From positions 1,315,001 through 1,379,000 of the forward strand of contig NZ_CP154630.1 of the NCBI RefSeq assembly GCF_039555535.1: a stretch of DNA of 64,000 nt. The letters are read 5' to 3'. Source of the stretch: Stenotrophomonas maltophilia (GTDB lineage: Bacteria; Pseudomonadota; Gammaproteobacteria; Xanthomonadales; Xanthomonadaceae). The notes under the pieces are model-generated. The model did no database searches. It had not been told where the DNA came from and saw only the letters and a program-made list of their open reading frames with translations. This document shows positions 50,899 to 59,240 of this stretch, one piece after another; position 1 is the stretch's first letter, and each line of letters opens with the position of its first letter. Both the position numbers and the translations under genes were made by a program.

Positions 50899-51893
50899 TC
50901 CTCGCTCCCGAAATCGGTGCGGAAGGCTTCAGCCGCCACGCCGCGCTCGCGCAGGAACGGAATCAACGCATCGGTATTGCCATGGTTGGCGATGACCCGC
51001 CGCGCGCCGGTCTGTTCGATGGTCTGCAGCAGCGCGGGCCAATCAGCGTGATCGGAAATGACGAAGCCACGGTCGACGTTGCGTCGCCGCCGATTGCCGC
51101 GCAGCTGCATCCAGCCCGAGGCGAAGCCGAGCTGATGGCGGCCGAAGCGGCGCATCCAGGGCGTGCCGGCCGCCGAAGGAGGGGCGAGGATCAGCTGGCC
51201 TGCGGCATCGGGTTGGCGCCCCTGCTCGGCAACGGTGAGCGTTTCCAGCATCGGAATGCTGGCCTGCCGGTACACCGCCACGCCATTGGCGATGGCGCCA
51301 TGCAGCCAGGCCGGGCGATCGTCCAGTGGCAACAGCTCGGCCAGCACCCGCTGCGCCTTGCCGAGTGCATAGCACAGCAGGATCGCCGCTTCGCCACGTT
51401 GCTCGCATTCGCGGCGCCACGCCACGATTTCCGCAGCCACCGCAGGCGTGTCCGGCCAGCGGTAGATCGGCAGGGCGAACGTCGCTTCGGTGATGAACGT
51501 GTCGCAGGGCACCACTTCGAAGGGCGTGCAGGTCGGGTCCGGTTGGCGCTTGTAGTCGCCGGATGCCACCCAGACCTGTCCGCCATCGTCGATGCGCACC
51601 TGCGACGAGCCGAGCACATGACCGGCAGGATGCAGCGATACCTGCACCCGTCCCAGCCGGAAGGGCACGCCTTCGGCATGCACCTGCACCGGCACATCGC
51701 CCAGCCGCCAGCGCAGGATGGGCAGGCTGCCTTCGCTGCAGTGGTACTCGCCCATGCCCGGGCGCGCGTGGTCGCCGTGGCCATGGGTGATGACCGCGCG
51801 CGGAACCGGGCGCCACGGATCGATATGGAAATCGCCAGCTGCGCAGTACAGCCCTTCCGGGCGCAGCACCACCAGATCATCATTGCCTGCCAT
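50895..51893 (-). CDS. Ligase-associated DNA exonuclease (MBL-fold, SNM1-like)
   Basis: The 332-residue metallo-beta-lactamase/beta-CASP nuclease has the metal motif ITHGHGDHARPG and continues with HPAGHVLGSSQVRI and VASGDYKRQPDPTC. A beta-CASP-like ISDHADWPAL lies toward the C-terminus. It is the first gene of the repair operon and should resect DNA ends. I start at MAGNDDLVV (51893), since upstream residues are unrelated. The 113-nt divergent region is shared with the aidB-like gene. Confidence 0.92.
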   Translation of the reverse strand: MAGNDDLVVLRPEGLYCAAGDFHIDPWRPVPRAVITHGHGDHARPGMGEYHCSEGSLPILRWRLGDVPVQVHAEGVPFRLGRVQVSLHPAGHVLGSSQVRIDDGGQVWVASGDYKRQPDPTCTPFEVVPCDTFITEATFALPIYRWPDTPAVAAEIVAWRRECEQRGEAAILLCYALGKAQRVLAELLPLDDRPAWLHGAIANGVAVYRQASIPMLETLTVAEQGRQPDAAGQLILAPPSAAGTPWMRRFGRHQLGFASGWMQLRGNRRRRNVDRGFVISDHADWPALLQTIEQTGARRVIANHGNTDALIPFLRERGVAAEAFRTDFGSEE

Positions 51894-52006
51894 GCGGCCA
51901 CTGTGGCGTGCGCCTCGTGCACGGGGTGAGAACCGGCCTGAACACGGGCTTGGCGGGGCATGCGGCACAATCGGACCGCATACCTCTTGCCGCCAGGATG
52001 GACCGG

Positions 52007-53644
52007 ATGAGTGGACCCAGCTTCAGCAGCAGCGCGCCGTTTGAAACCCACGTGGTGCTGAACCAGCCGCCACCGTTCGCGGGCCGCCAGCTGTGGACCG
52101 ACGACGTGGCGTTGATGGAGGCGGTGCAGCGCGAGGGGGCCGGAGCCTTTGCGCCACGCCTGGCCGTGTACGGGGCCCTGGCCGGCGACGAGTTGTACCG
52201 GCTTGGCTTCGACGCCAACCGTGATCGCCCGCGGCTGCGCACGCACGATGCGCAGGGCCATCGCATCGACACGGTGGAGTTCCACCCTGCGTACCACCAG
52301 CTGATGGCCGCCGCGAAGCAGCATGGCGTGGCGGGATTGTCCTGGCACGAGCCGCAGCCCGGCGCGCACGTGGCGCGTGCGGTACTGAGCTATCTGCACC
52401 ACCAGGCCGAAGCCGGCACCAGTTGCCCCTTGACCATGACTCATGCGGCAGTGGCGGTGCTGCAGTCGCAGCCGCACCTGGCCGAATGGGCGCGCAAGGC
52501 CGCCACGCCGGTCTACGACCCGCGTGATGTTCCCGTGGCGGACAAGGCCGGCATCACGCTGGGCATGGGCATGACCGAGAAGCAGGGCGGTTCGGATGTA
52601 CGTGCGAACAGCACGCGCGCCGAGCCGATCGATGGCGAACGCTATCGCCTGGTCGGCCACAAGTGGTTCTTCTCCGCGCCGATGTGCGATGGCTTCCTGG
52701 TGCTGGCGCAGGCGCCGGGCGGGCTGACCTGCCTGTTGATGCCGCGCCGGTTGGCCGACGGCGACCGCAACGCATTCCGGCTGATGCGGCTGAAGGACAA
52801 GCTGGGCGACTGGGCCAATGCGTCCAGCGAGGTCGAGTTCTGTGGCGCGCAGGCATGGCGTGTGGGCGAAGAAGGGCGTGGCGTGACGACCATCATCGGC
52901 ATGGTGATGATGACCCGCCTGGACTGCATGCTGGGTGCGGCCGCGGAAATGCGCATGGCGCTGGTGCAGGCGCTGCATCATGCACGCCATCGGCGTACCT
53001 TCGGCAAGTTGCTGGTGGAGCATGCGCTGATGGCCAACGTGCTGGCCGATCTGGCGCTGGAGTCGGAAGCGGCAACCGTGTTGGCGATGCGCATCGCGCG
53101 GGCGGTGGATCGCGCCGGCGAGGATGCCAGCGAAGCCGCGTTGGCGCGGCTGGGGACTGCACTGGGCAAGTACTGGTTGTGCAAGCGCGCGCCGTCCTTC
53201 GTCAACGAAGCGCAGGAATGCCTGGGCGGTGCGGGTTACGTTGAGGAGTCGATGCTGCCGAGGCTGTACCGCCAGGCGCCGTTGAATTCGATCTGGGAAG
53301 GCAGCGGTAACATCCAGTGCCTGGACGTCCTGCGCGCGATGTCACGCGAGCCGGAAGCAATGGCGGCATTGCGCAGCGAGCTGGCCGCGGTGGCTGATCT
53401 CGATGCGCGTTATGCAGCTGCATTTCAGCGTTGGGCAGCGGCGCCAGCGCCTGAGGAATCGCAGGCGCGGCTGTTCTGCGAGCGCACTGCGCTGCTGCTG
53501 CAGGCGGCGCTGCTGCTGCGTGCGCGCAGTCCAATGGCGGAGGCGTTCGTGCGCAGCCGGTTGGACGGGGAGCACGGGCTGGCATTCGGGACGCTGCCGG
53601 CGGGATTGGATCTGTCGGTGATGCTGGCGCGCGCGCTGCCGTAG
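52007..53644 (+). CDS. aidB: AidB-like acyl-CoA dehydrogenase family protein
   Basis: The 545-residue flavoprotein matches E. coli AidB (541 residues) in length and order: an N-terminal AidB extension (FAGRQLWTDDVALMEAV), MGMTEKQGGSDVRANST, a FAD-binding core, and ECLGGAGYVEES followed by NSIWEGSGN. AidB is induced by alkylating agents through Ada and binds DNA, limiting alkylation damage. Location opposite a DNA repair operon fits this role. I use ATG 52007; 51998 is also possible. Confidence 0.9.
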   Translation: MSGPSFSSSAPFETHVVLNQPPPFAGRQLWTDDVALMEAVQREGAGAFAPRLAVYGALAGDELYRLGFDANRDRPRLRTHDAQGHRIDTVEFHPAYHQLMAAAKQHGVAGLSWHEPQPGAHVARAVLSYLHHQAEAGTSCPLTMTHAAVAVLQSQPHLAEWARKAATPVYDPRDVPVADKAGITLGMGMTEKQGGSDVRANSTRAEPIDGERYRLVGHKWFFSAPMCDGFLVLAQAPGGLTCLLMPRRLADGDRNAFRLMRLKDKLGDWANASSEVEFCGAQAWRVGEEGRGVTTIIGMVMMTRLDCMLGAAAEMRMALVQALHHARHRRTFGKLLVEHALMANVLADLALESEAATVLAMRIARAVDRAGEDASEAALARLGTALGKYWLCKRAPSFVNEAQECLGGAGYVEESMLPRLYRQAPLNSIWEGSGNIQCLDVLRAMSREPEAMAALRSELAAVADLDARYAAAFQRWAAAPAPEESQARLFCERTALLLQAALLLRARSPMAEAFVRSRLDGEHGLAFGTLPAGLDLSVMLARALP

Positions 53645-53651
53645 GGAGCGG

Positions 53652-53815
53652 CCAACGGCGGAGCCCCTCGTGGTGGGCGCTGATATCGGCGGTGGCCGCG
53701 CGAGTGGGTCGCGCAGGGGCCGCCGTGAATACGTCCTTGGGGGCTTGGCCGCGGCATCCATGCCGCGGACACCCCTGCGCAACCCACCCGCGTGGCCTTG
53801 GACGGTTTCCGTGCC
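53652..53815 (+). repeat. Composite long-hairpin element, copy E8
   Basis: It starts with CCAACGGCGGAGCCCCTCGTGG, the module seen in E4, 7 nt after the aidB stop. The 26-nt outer arms (53694-53719 and 53772-53797) pair with three mismatches. The inner stem is CCGCGGCA/TGCCGCGG around TCCA (53749-53768). The core has TACGTCC. The outer motif TTGGACGGTTTCCGTG follows. It is the only unpaired plus-orientation copy. Confidence 0.8.
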
Positions 53816-53857
53816 GTGCACCACGGAATCAACAGAAAAAGCGGAGAGCGAAAAGCG

Positions 53858-53884
53858 AAAAGCCGCGGCAGTGCCGCGGCTTTT
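53858..53884. terminator. Bidirectional terminator
   Basis: AAAAGCCGCGGC and GCCGCGGCTTTT form a perfect stem with loop AGT. A and T tracts on both sides make it usable from the aidB side and from the lipoprotein gene side. Confidence 0.85.
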
Positions 53885-53920
53885 CCTGTGGCGCCGAGCC
53901 GATGCATGCTCGGCTGGCTG

Positions 53921-53943
53921 GTAGCGCCGGGTCATACCCGGCG
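53921..53943. repeat. SMAG palindrome
   Basis: GTAG (53921-53924) is followed by CGCCGGGT/ACCCGGCG with loop CAT. It lies 12 nt from the stop of the Ala-rich lipoprotein gene. Confidence 0.75.
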
Positions 53944-53955
53944 AACGCGGAGGCC

Positions 53956-54366
53956 TCAGTGCTTGGCTTCTTCCTTGGCGGCGTTGGCCTTGGCGTCATT
54001 GGCGACATCACGGGCCTTGTCGGCGACCTTCTGCGCGGCGTTGGCGGTGGCGTCGCTGGCATGCGCAGCGGCGTCGGTAGCGGCGTCCTTGGCTTTGTCG
54101 GCGGCGTTGGCAGTGGCGTCTGCGGCCTTGTCCAGCGCCTGCTGGGTATCGGCGGCGGCCTGCTCGGAAGCGGCGGCAGTCTTGTCGGCGGCTTCGCGGG
54201 TGGCGGCAGCAGCCTTGTCGACGGCGTCGCGGGCGGCAGCGCCGGCGCTGTCAGCGGCCTGCTGCGCGTCCTGCTTGGCCTGTTCAGCTTCCGGGCCCTT
54301 GCAGGCGGCCAGGGCCAGCAGCAGGGAGGCGGCCAGCAGGGTGGTGGTGATCGGACGAATCTTCAT
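53956..54366 (-). CDS. Ala-rich lipoprotein, LEA-like (copy 1)
   Basis: The 136-residue protein has a lipoprotein signal ending LLALAACKG (Cys23). The mature part consists almost only of Ala, Asp, Lys, Glu, Thr and Gln in imperfect repeats such as AADKAKDAATDAAA, predicting one long amphipathic helix or coiled coil. It resembles LEA-type and YtxH-like stress proteins in composition. A role in envelope protection is only inferred. The next gene upstream (54524) encodes a second protein of the same design. Confidence 0.82.
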   Translation of the reverse strand: MKIRPITTTLLAASLLLALAACKGPEAEQAKQDAQQAADSAGAAARDAVDKAAAATREAADKTAAASEQAAADTQQALDKAADATANAADKAKDAATDAAAHASDATANAAQKVADKARDVANDAKANAAKEEAKH

Positions 54367-54468
54367 GGCGGTCTCCGGCACTGCAATGGATGGGGACGCC
54401 AGCCTATTCATGCCGTTGTGAAGACCGGGTCGCGATGCAGGGGCTTGATCGCCGGCGTCCACGCAAAG

Positions 54469-54497
54469 AAAAAGCCGCTGGCGAACCAGCGGCTTTT
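54469..54497. terminator. Bidirectional terminator between the two lipoprotein genes
   Basis: AAAAAGCCGCTGG (54469-54481 region) pairs with CCAGCGGCTTTT around CGAA. On the minus strand it ends the upstream lipoprotein transcript with a T run. Confidence 0.88.
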
Positions 54498-54523
54498 CCA
54501 GAACAGCGTGAAGAAAGAAGTTA

Positions 54524-54865
54524 TTACTTCTTGGCTTCTTCAGCAGCGTCCTTGGCCTTCTCAGCGGTGCCTTCAGCAGCCTTGGCAGCGTCAGCGGCAG
54601 CGCCGGCAGCAGCGTCGGTGGCAGCACCGGCGGTCTGGGCAGCGGCGTCGGTGGCAGCGTCAGCAGCGGTGGCGGCGGTGTCAGCGGCCTGCTGGGCAGC
54701 GTCGGCGGTCTGGGCGCCAGCAGCGGCGGCCTGGTCGGCAGCAGCCTGGGCTTCGGTGGCGGCTTCGTTGGCCGAAGCAGCGGCGTCCTGGGCAGCTTCC
54801 TGCTTCGAGCAGGCGGCCAGGGCCAGAGCCAGGGACATCGCGACCAGCAGCTTGTTGATGCTCAT
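54524..54865 (-). CDS. Ala-rich lipoprotein, LEA-like (copy 2)
   Basis: The 113-residue protein starts MSINKLLVAMSLALALAACSKQ, a clear lipobox (LAAC, Cys19). The mature part has about 50 percent Ala in repeats such as AADAATDAAAQTAG and ends KAKDAAEEAKK. It is the paralogue of the gene 157 nt downstream; each is followed by its own terminator, so they are regulated as separate units. The function is unknown. Confidence 0.83.
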   Translation of the reverse strand: MSINKLLVAMSLALALAACSKQEAAQDAAASANEAATEAQAAADQAAAAGAQTADAAQQAADTAATAADAATDAAAQTAGAATDAAAGAAADAAKAAEGTAEKAKDAAEEAKK

Positions 54866-54989
54866 TGTGTAAATCCTCGTCGTTAGAATTAGGCAACGCG
54901 CATGCTGCGCGCCGACAACATGATGACAAGCCAATATTGGGTGTCAAGCGATCCCGCATTCATTTTTGCGAAATCATCGTTAAATCTTT

Positions 54990-56165
54990 TTAAATCAATT
55001 CGATGGCGATTGCCGTTGCTTCGCCGCCGCCGATGCAGAGGGTGGCAATGCCGCGCTTGCCACCACGCGTGCGCAGAGCGTTGACCAAGGTCACCACAAG
55101 ACGTGCGCCGGAGGCACCGATGGGATGACCCAGTGCGCAGGCGCCGCCATTCACGTTGAGCTTGTCGTGCGGGATGCCCAGTTCGCGCATCGGGGCCATC
55201 GCCACCACAGCGAAGGCTTCGTTGATTTCGAACAGATCGACCTGGTCCAGCGTCCAGCCGGTCTTGTCCAGCAGCTTGTGCAGCGCGCCGATCGGGGCGG
55301 TGGTGAACCACTCCGGTTCCTGCGAGTGAGTGGCGTGGCCGACGATGCGGGCCAGCGGCGTGATGCCTCGCGCGGCAGCGTCCTCTTCGGTCAGCAGCAC
55401 CACCGCGGCGGCGCCGTCGGAGATGCTGGAGGAACTGGCGGCGGTCACGCTGCCATCCTTCTTGAAGGCCGGACGCAGGGTCGGGATCTTGGCGATGTCG
55501 GAGCGCCCTGGCTGCTCGTCGGTAGCGACCTCGACCTCACCCTTGCGGGTGGCGACCTTCACCGCGACGATTTCATCGGCAAACGCACCATTGGCCTGGG
55601 CATCCTGCGCACGCTTGACCGACTCGATCGCATAGGCGTCCTGCTCTTCGCGGCTGAACTGGTACTTGTCCACCGCGCACTCGGCGAATTCGCCCATTGC
55701 CTTGCCGTCGTAGGCGTTGACCAGGCCATCGTGGGCCATGTGGTCGACCGCCTGGAAGTTGCCGAAACGGTTGCCGGTACGGGAGTTCGGCAGCATGTGC
55801 GGGGCGTTGGACATCGATTCCATGCCGCCGGCGACCACGATGCTGGCCGAGCCGGCCTTGATCAGATCATGGCCGAGCATGATGGTCTTCATGCCCGAGC
55901 CGCACACCTTGTTCAGCGTGGTGGCACCGGCCGACAGCGGAATGCCGGCGGCGATCGCCGCCTGGCGGGCGGGCGCCTGGCCGAGGTTGGCCGGCAGCAC
56001 GCAGCCCATCAGGACTTCAGAAACGTCGCTGGCCGGGACACCCGATTGTTCCAGGGCGGCGGCGATGGCGGCCGCGCCGAGGGTCGGGGTCGGCACGCCG
56101 TTGAACTGGCCGAGGAAGGAGCCGATGGCGGTGCGCTTGGCGGCGGCGATGACGATGTTGGACAT
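54990..56165 (-). CDS. Acetyl-CoA C-acetyltransferase (thiolase)
   Basis: The 391-residue thiolase has the acylated Cys88 in LNKVCGSGMKTI, the NEAFAVVAMAP block, and CALGHPIGASGARLVVTL with the second catalytic His. The third motif, near GKRGIATLCIGGGEATAI, carries the catalytic Cys. It condenses or cleaves acetoacetyl-CoA. No phaB or fad gene is adjacent. I start at MSNIVIAAAKRTAIGSF (56165); the open frame extends further but without homology. Confidence 0.95.
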   Translation of the reverse strand: MSNIVIAAAKRTAIGSFLGQFNGVPTPTLGAAAIAAALEQSGVPASDVSEVLMGCVLPANLGQAPARQAAIAAGIPLSAGATTLNKVCGSGMKTIMLGHDLIKAGSASIVVAGGMESMSNAPHMLPNSRTGNRFGNFQAVDHMAHDGLVNAYDGKAMGEFAECAVDKYQFSREEQDAYAIESVKRAQDAQANGAFADEIVAVKVATRKGEVEVATDEQPGRSDIAKIPTLRPAFKKDGSVTAASSSSISDGAAAVVLLTEEDAAARGITPLARIVGHATHSQEPEWFTTAPIGALHKLLDKTGWTLDQVDLFEINEAFAVVAMAPMRELGIPHDKLNVNGGACALGHPIGASGARLVVTLVNALRTRGGKRGIATLCIGGGEATAIAIELI

Positions 56166-56348
56166 GGCAATCTCGTTGATGCGTAAGCAATGTTCGGAAA
56201 GGAGACCGGAGGCCGTTGGATGCGCCCCGGTTTCCCGGCAGACTGCGTGGGGGTCGGCCCAAGTATAGAGGGTCGGGGAGGGCTGCCGGTGTGCGGCGCC
56301 GAACGCCTGCCGGGATGAAGGCAGGCCAACGTTCACGGGAAGGAATCG

Positions 56349-59195
56349 ATGGAACGCAAGATGATGGTGAGGTCTGTGCTTGCAACCGCGCTGGCGATGG
56401 CGCTGACGGCCTGTGGTGGAGGCGGCGGAGGCGGCAGCAACGTGCGTGTCGACCCGCCCCCGACCACGCCGACACCTCCGACCACGCCTCCCCCGACGAC
56501 ACCACCGCCGGCCAAGCCGCAGGAGCCGGCCTTTGATGCGCATCTTTCAGTCACCAACGCGCGTGCCGCACAGGCCGCCGGCCTGACCGGGCGGGGCGTG
56601 CGCATCGGCATCGTCGATTCGGGCGTGCAGCGCAATGCGGTGGCCTTGAATGGTCGCGTGCTGGCCAACTTCAATTACATCGATCCGGCCAGGAACAACC
56701 TGGGGGTTGATGACGTGGTCGGGCATGGCACCGCCGTGGCCAGCCTCGCTGCTGGTGCAGCAGTGGGAAGCTGGCCGGGCGGTATCGCGCCAGGGGCTCA
56801 GATCGTCTCGGCACGGATCATTTCCGACAAGCCGCCGACCGATGACGGCAGTGGCCAGGGCAATGCCTTCAGTGGGCCGCTGGGTGTGGCCCAGGTCCAC
56901 CAGGACCTGATCAGCTACAACGTGAAGGTGATGAACAACTCGTGGGGTGGCCTGTACTGGACCGACCTGCCCACCACCGCGCAGGTGGCCGCCGAGTACC
57001 GGCCGTTCGTGATCAACCACGGCGGCCTGGTGGTGTTCGCCGCCGGCAATGACGGCCGCAGCGAGCCGAGCAGCCTGGCCGCGCTGCCCAGCCAGAAGGG
57101 TGTGGCAGGCACGCTTCCGGCAGCCGACCTGGAGCGCGGCTGGCTGGTGGCCACGGCGGTGGATCCGTATACGCCGGGCGCGCTGGCCAGCTATTCGAAT
57201 GCCTGCGGCCAGGCGGCCCGCTACTGCCTGGCGGCGCCGGGCAGCGCGGTCTACCCGGATGCCAACGGTGGCAGCTACTACTGGAACTACGGTACGTCGT
57301 TCGCCGCGCCGCTGGTCTCCGGTGCGGCGGCGCTGGTCTGGCAGCGCTTCCCCTACTTCAACAACGATCTGGTGCGGCAGACCCTGCTGGGTACCGCCAA
57401 GGACATCGGCGCGCCCGGTGTGGATCCGGTGTTCGGCTATGGCCTGCTCGATATCGGTCGCGCGATCAATGGTCCCGGCCGCTTCGACTGGGGTGATGTG
57501 GCCACCAGTGTGGATGCGGGTTCGACCGGTTCGACGTGGAGCAACGACATCACCGGCAGCGGTGGCCTGGTCAAGCAGGGGGACGGCAAGCTGGTGCTGA
57601 CCGGCAACAACGGTTACACCGGTGCCACCCGTGTCGAGCGCGGCATCCTGACGCTGCAGAACGGTGGCGTGATCCGTTCCAACGTGACGATCCTCGCCCA
57701 GCCCGACCCGGATTCCACCGGTCTGCAGTTCAACGGTGGCACGCCGCGGGTGATTGGCAACGTGGTCAACGGCGGCAGCGTGTTCCTCACCACCGGCAAC
57801 ACCACCGGCACCATCGAGGGCAACTACACCCAGCAGCCCGGCGCGCAGCTGATGATCGCGCTCGGTGCCAACGCGTTGCAGGTCACCGGCAACGCCACGA
57901 TCAATGGTGGTGTGCGTGTGCATGGCTTCGTCTCCGGTTATGTGCCGCAGAACGGAACGCGCCAGGATCTCATCCACGCCGCGGGGGGCCTGAACGGCAC
58001 CTTCAATACCCAAGCCACTTCCACCGGCCTGCAGGGGCTGACCCTGGTGTCACCCACGTATGGCTACGACAGCAACAACGCGTGGTTGAACGTGATCCAG
58101 GTCAGCGTCACCGCCGCGGCCAGCGGCCTGAGCGCATCTGCGCAGGGGGCCGCGCAGCGCCTGGAAGGCGCATTCGCAGTGCTCGACGGCAACACCGGCC
58201 TGCAGGGATCGCCCTTCGGTGCCGCGGCCGGTGCGCTGCAATGGGCCGGAGGGGGCCAGCAGGGCCTGGCCGACAGCCTGCAGAGCCTGTCCGGCCAGGC
58301 GCATGCGCGCGCCGAGGCCGCCACCTTCGACAGCATCGACATGTCGCGGCGTGCGATTGCCGAGCGCTTCGACCGCGTACAGTCCACCCCGCGCCTGCGG
58401 GGTACCTGGCAGAGCGCGTTGGGCGAGGCCGGGCAGGGCAGCTTTGCCGGCAACAGCGCAGACAGCCGTGGCTGGATGGCCGGACAGGATCTGCCGCTGG
58501 GCGGCAACGGCCTGATGGGCGTTGCCTTCGGCGAGACCCGCAGCAATGGTGGCAGCAGTTTCGGCGGTGATCGTGGGCGTGACCGCCAGGCGCAGGCACA
58601 GTTGTACGCTGGCTGGAGCCAGGGGCGAGGCTATGCGCTGGCCCAGTTCGGCAGTGGCCAGTTCACCCGCGCGCTGGATCGCCAGCTGCTGCTGGGTGCG
58701 GGCGTCTACGGTGTCTCGGCGCGTTACGGCGGGCGTTTCAGCAGCGCCAGCGTGGAAGGCGGATATCGGCTGGGCCGCGCAGGCGCTTCGTTGACGCCCT
58801 ACCTCGGTGCAAGCACCACGCGTGTCGATACCGATGCGTTCAATGAGCTGGGCGGTTTCGGCTTCGGCCTGCGTGGTGATGCCACCCGGGTGCAGCGCAG
58901 CCAGATGCTGGCCGGCATCCGCGGCGAGCGTGGATGGGGGCGGTGGACCCTGCGCGGACACGCCGAGTGGCAGCAGCGGCTGGACGGCGGTGGCGCCGAT
59001 TGGCAAGCCAGTTTTGTCGGCGTGGATGCATGGGCGCCGCTGGCAGGCTGGAATGCGCCGCGTAGCAGTGCGCTGATCGGCCTGGCGCTGGAATCGTGGT
59101 GGGGCCGCAATGGCCGCTTGAGCCTGGGCTTTGACCAGCGTATCGGTGGCGAGGGCGCGCGGCAGGCTGCGTTGCGCTACAGCACCGGGTTCTGA
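56349..59195 (+). CDS. Autotransporter subtilisin-like serine protease (S8), SphB1-like
   Basis: The 948-residue protein has a signal sequence ending LTAC, followed by seven Gly, a lipobox arrangement, and a Pro/Thr linker. The S8 protease domain (about 70-380) carries Asp in GIVDSGV, His in VGHGTAVA and Ser in GTSFAAPLVSG. A passenger-associated repeat, GGLVKQGDGKLVLTGNNGYTG, leads to the C-terminal beta-barrel (about 690-948) ending YSTGF. The barrel exports the protease domain to the cell surface. The lipid anchor recalls SphB1 of Bordetella, which processes other surface proteins. Confidence 0.92.
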   Translation: MERKMMVRSVLATALAMALTACGGGGGGGSNVRVDPPPTTPTPPTTPPPTTPPPAKPQEPAFDAHLSVTNARAAQAAGLTGRGVRIGIVDSGVQRNAVALNGRVLANFNYIDPARNNLGVDDVVGHGTAVASLAAGAAVGSWPGGIAPGAQIVSARIISDKPPTDDGSGQGNAFSGPLGVAQVHQDLISYNVKVMNNSWGGLYWTDLPTTAQVAAEYRPFVINHGGLVVFAAGNDGRSEPSSLAALPSQKGVAGTLPAADLERGWLVATAVDPYTPGALASYSNACGQAARYCLAAPGSAVYPDANGGSYYWNYGTSFAAPLVSGAAALVWQRFPYFNNDLVRQTLLGTAKDIGAPGVDPVFGYGLLDIGRAINGPGRFDWGDVATSVDAGSTGSTWSNDITGSGGLVKQGDGKLVLTGNNGYTGATRVERGILTLQNGGVIRSNVTILAQPDPDSTGLQFNGGTPRVIGNVVNGGSVFLTTGNTTGTIEGNYTQQPGAQLMIALGANALQVTGNATINGGVRVHGFVSGYVPQNGTRQDLIHAAGGLNGTFNTQATSTGLQGLTLVSPTYGYDSNNAWLNVIQVSVTAAASGLSASAQGAAQRLEGAFAVLDGNTGLQGSPFGAAAGALQWAGGGQQGLADSLQSLSGQAHARAEAATFDSIDMSRRAIAERFDRVQSTPRLRGTWQSALGEAGQGSFAGNSADSRGWMAGQDLPLGGNGLMGVAFGETRSNGGSSFGGDRGRDRQAQAQLYAGWSQGRGYALAQFGSGQFTRALDRQLLLGAGVYGVSARYGGRFSSASVEGGYRLGRAGASLTPYLGASTTRVDTDAFNELGGFGFGLRGDATRVQRSQMLAGIRGERGWGRWTLRGHAEWQQRLDGGGADWQASFVGVDAWAPLAGWNAPRSSALIGLALESWWGRNGRLSLGFDQRIGGEGARQAALRYSTGF

Positions 59196-59202
59196 GGAAT
59201 CG

Positions 59203-59230
59203 GTCGCGCCGGGAAGACTCCCGGCGCGAC
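59203..59230. terminator. 12-bp hairpin between convergent genes
   Basis: GTCGCGCCGGGA (59203-59214) pairs with TCCCGGCGCGAC (59219-59230), between the autotransporter stop and the dehydrogenase stop. It is suited to end both transcripts, although no T run is present. Confidence 0.6.
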
Positions 59231-59240
59231 GTCTGCAGCC

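Larger units (their letters stand above)
53645..53955. other. Gene-free repeat region (311 nt)
   Basis: The region holds composite element E8, a bidirectional terminator, an imperfect GCCGAGC/GCTCGGC hairpin (53893-53914) and a GTAG-headed SMAG palindrome. No gene was found. Confidence 0.8.

Noticed and set aside
53692..54858. Plus-strand frame opposite the Ala-rich lipoprotein genes
   Set aside because: Its Gly- and Gln-rich repeats mirror the Ala codons of the minus-strand lipoproteins, whose signal peptides and lipoboxes support the minus-strand reading.
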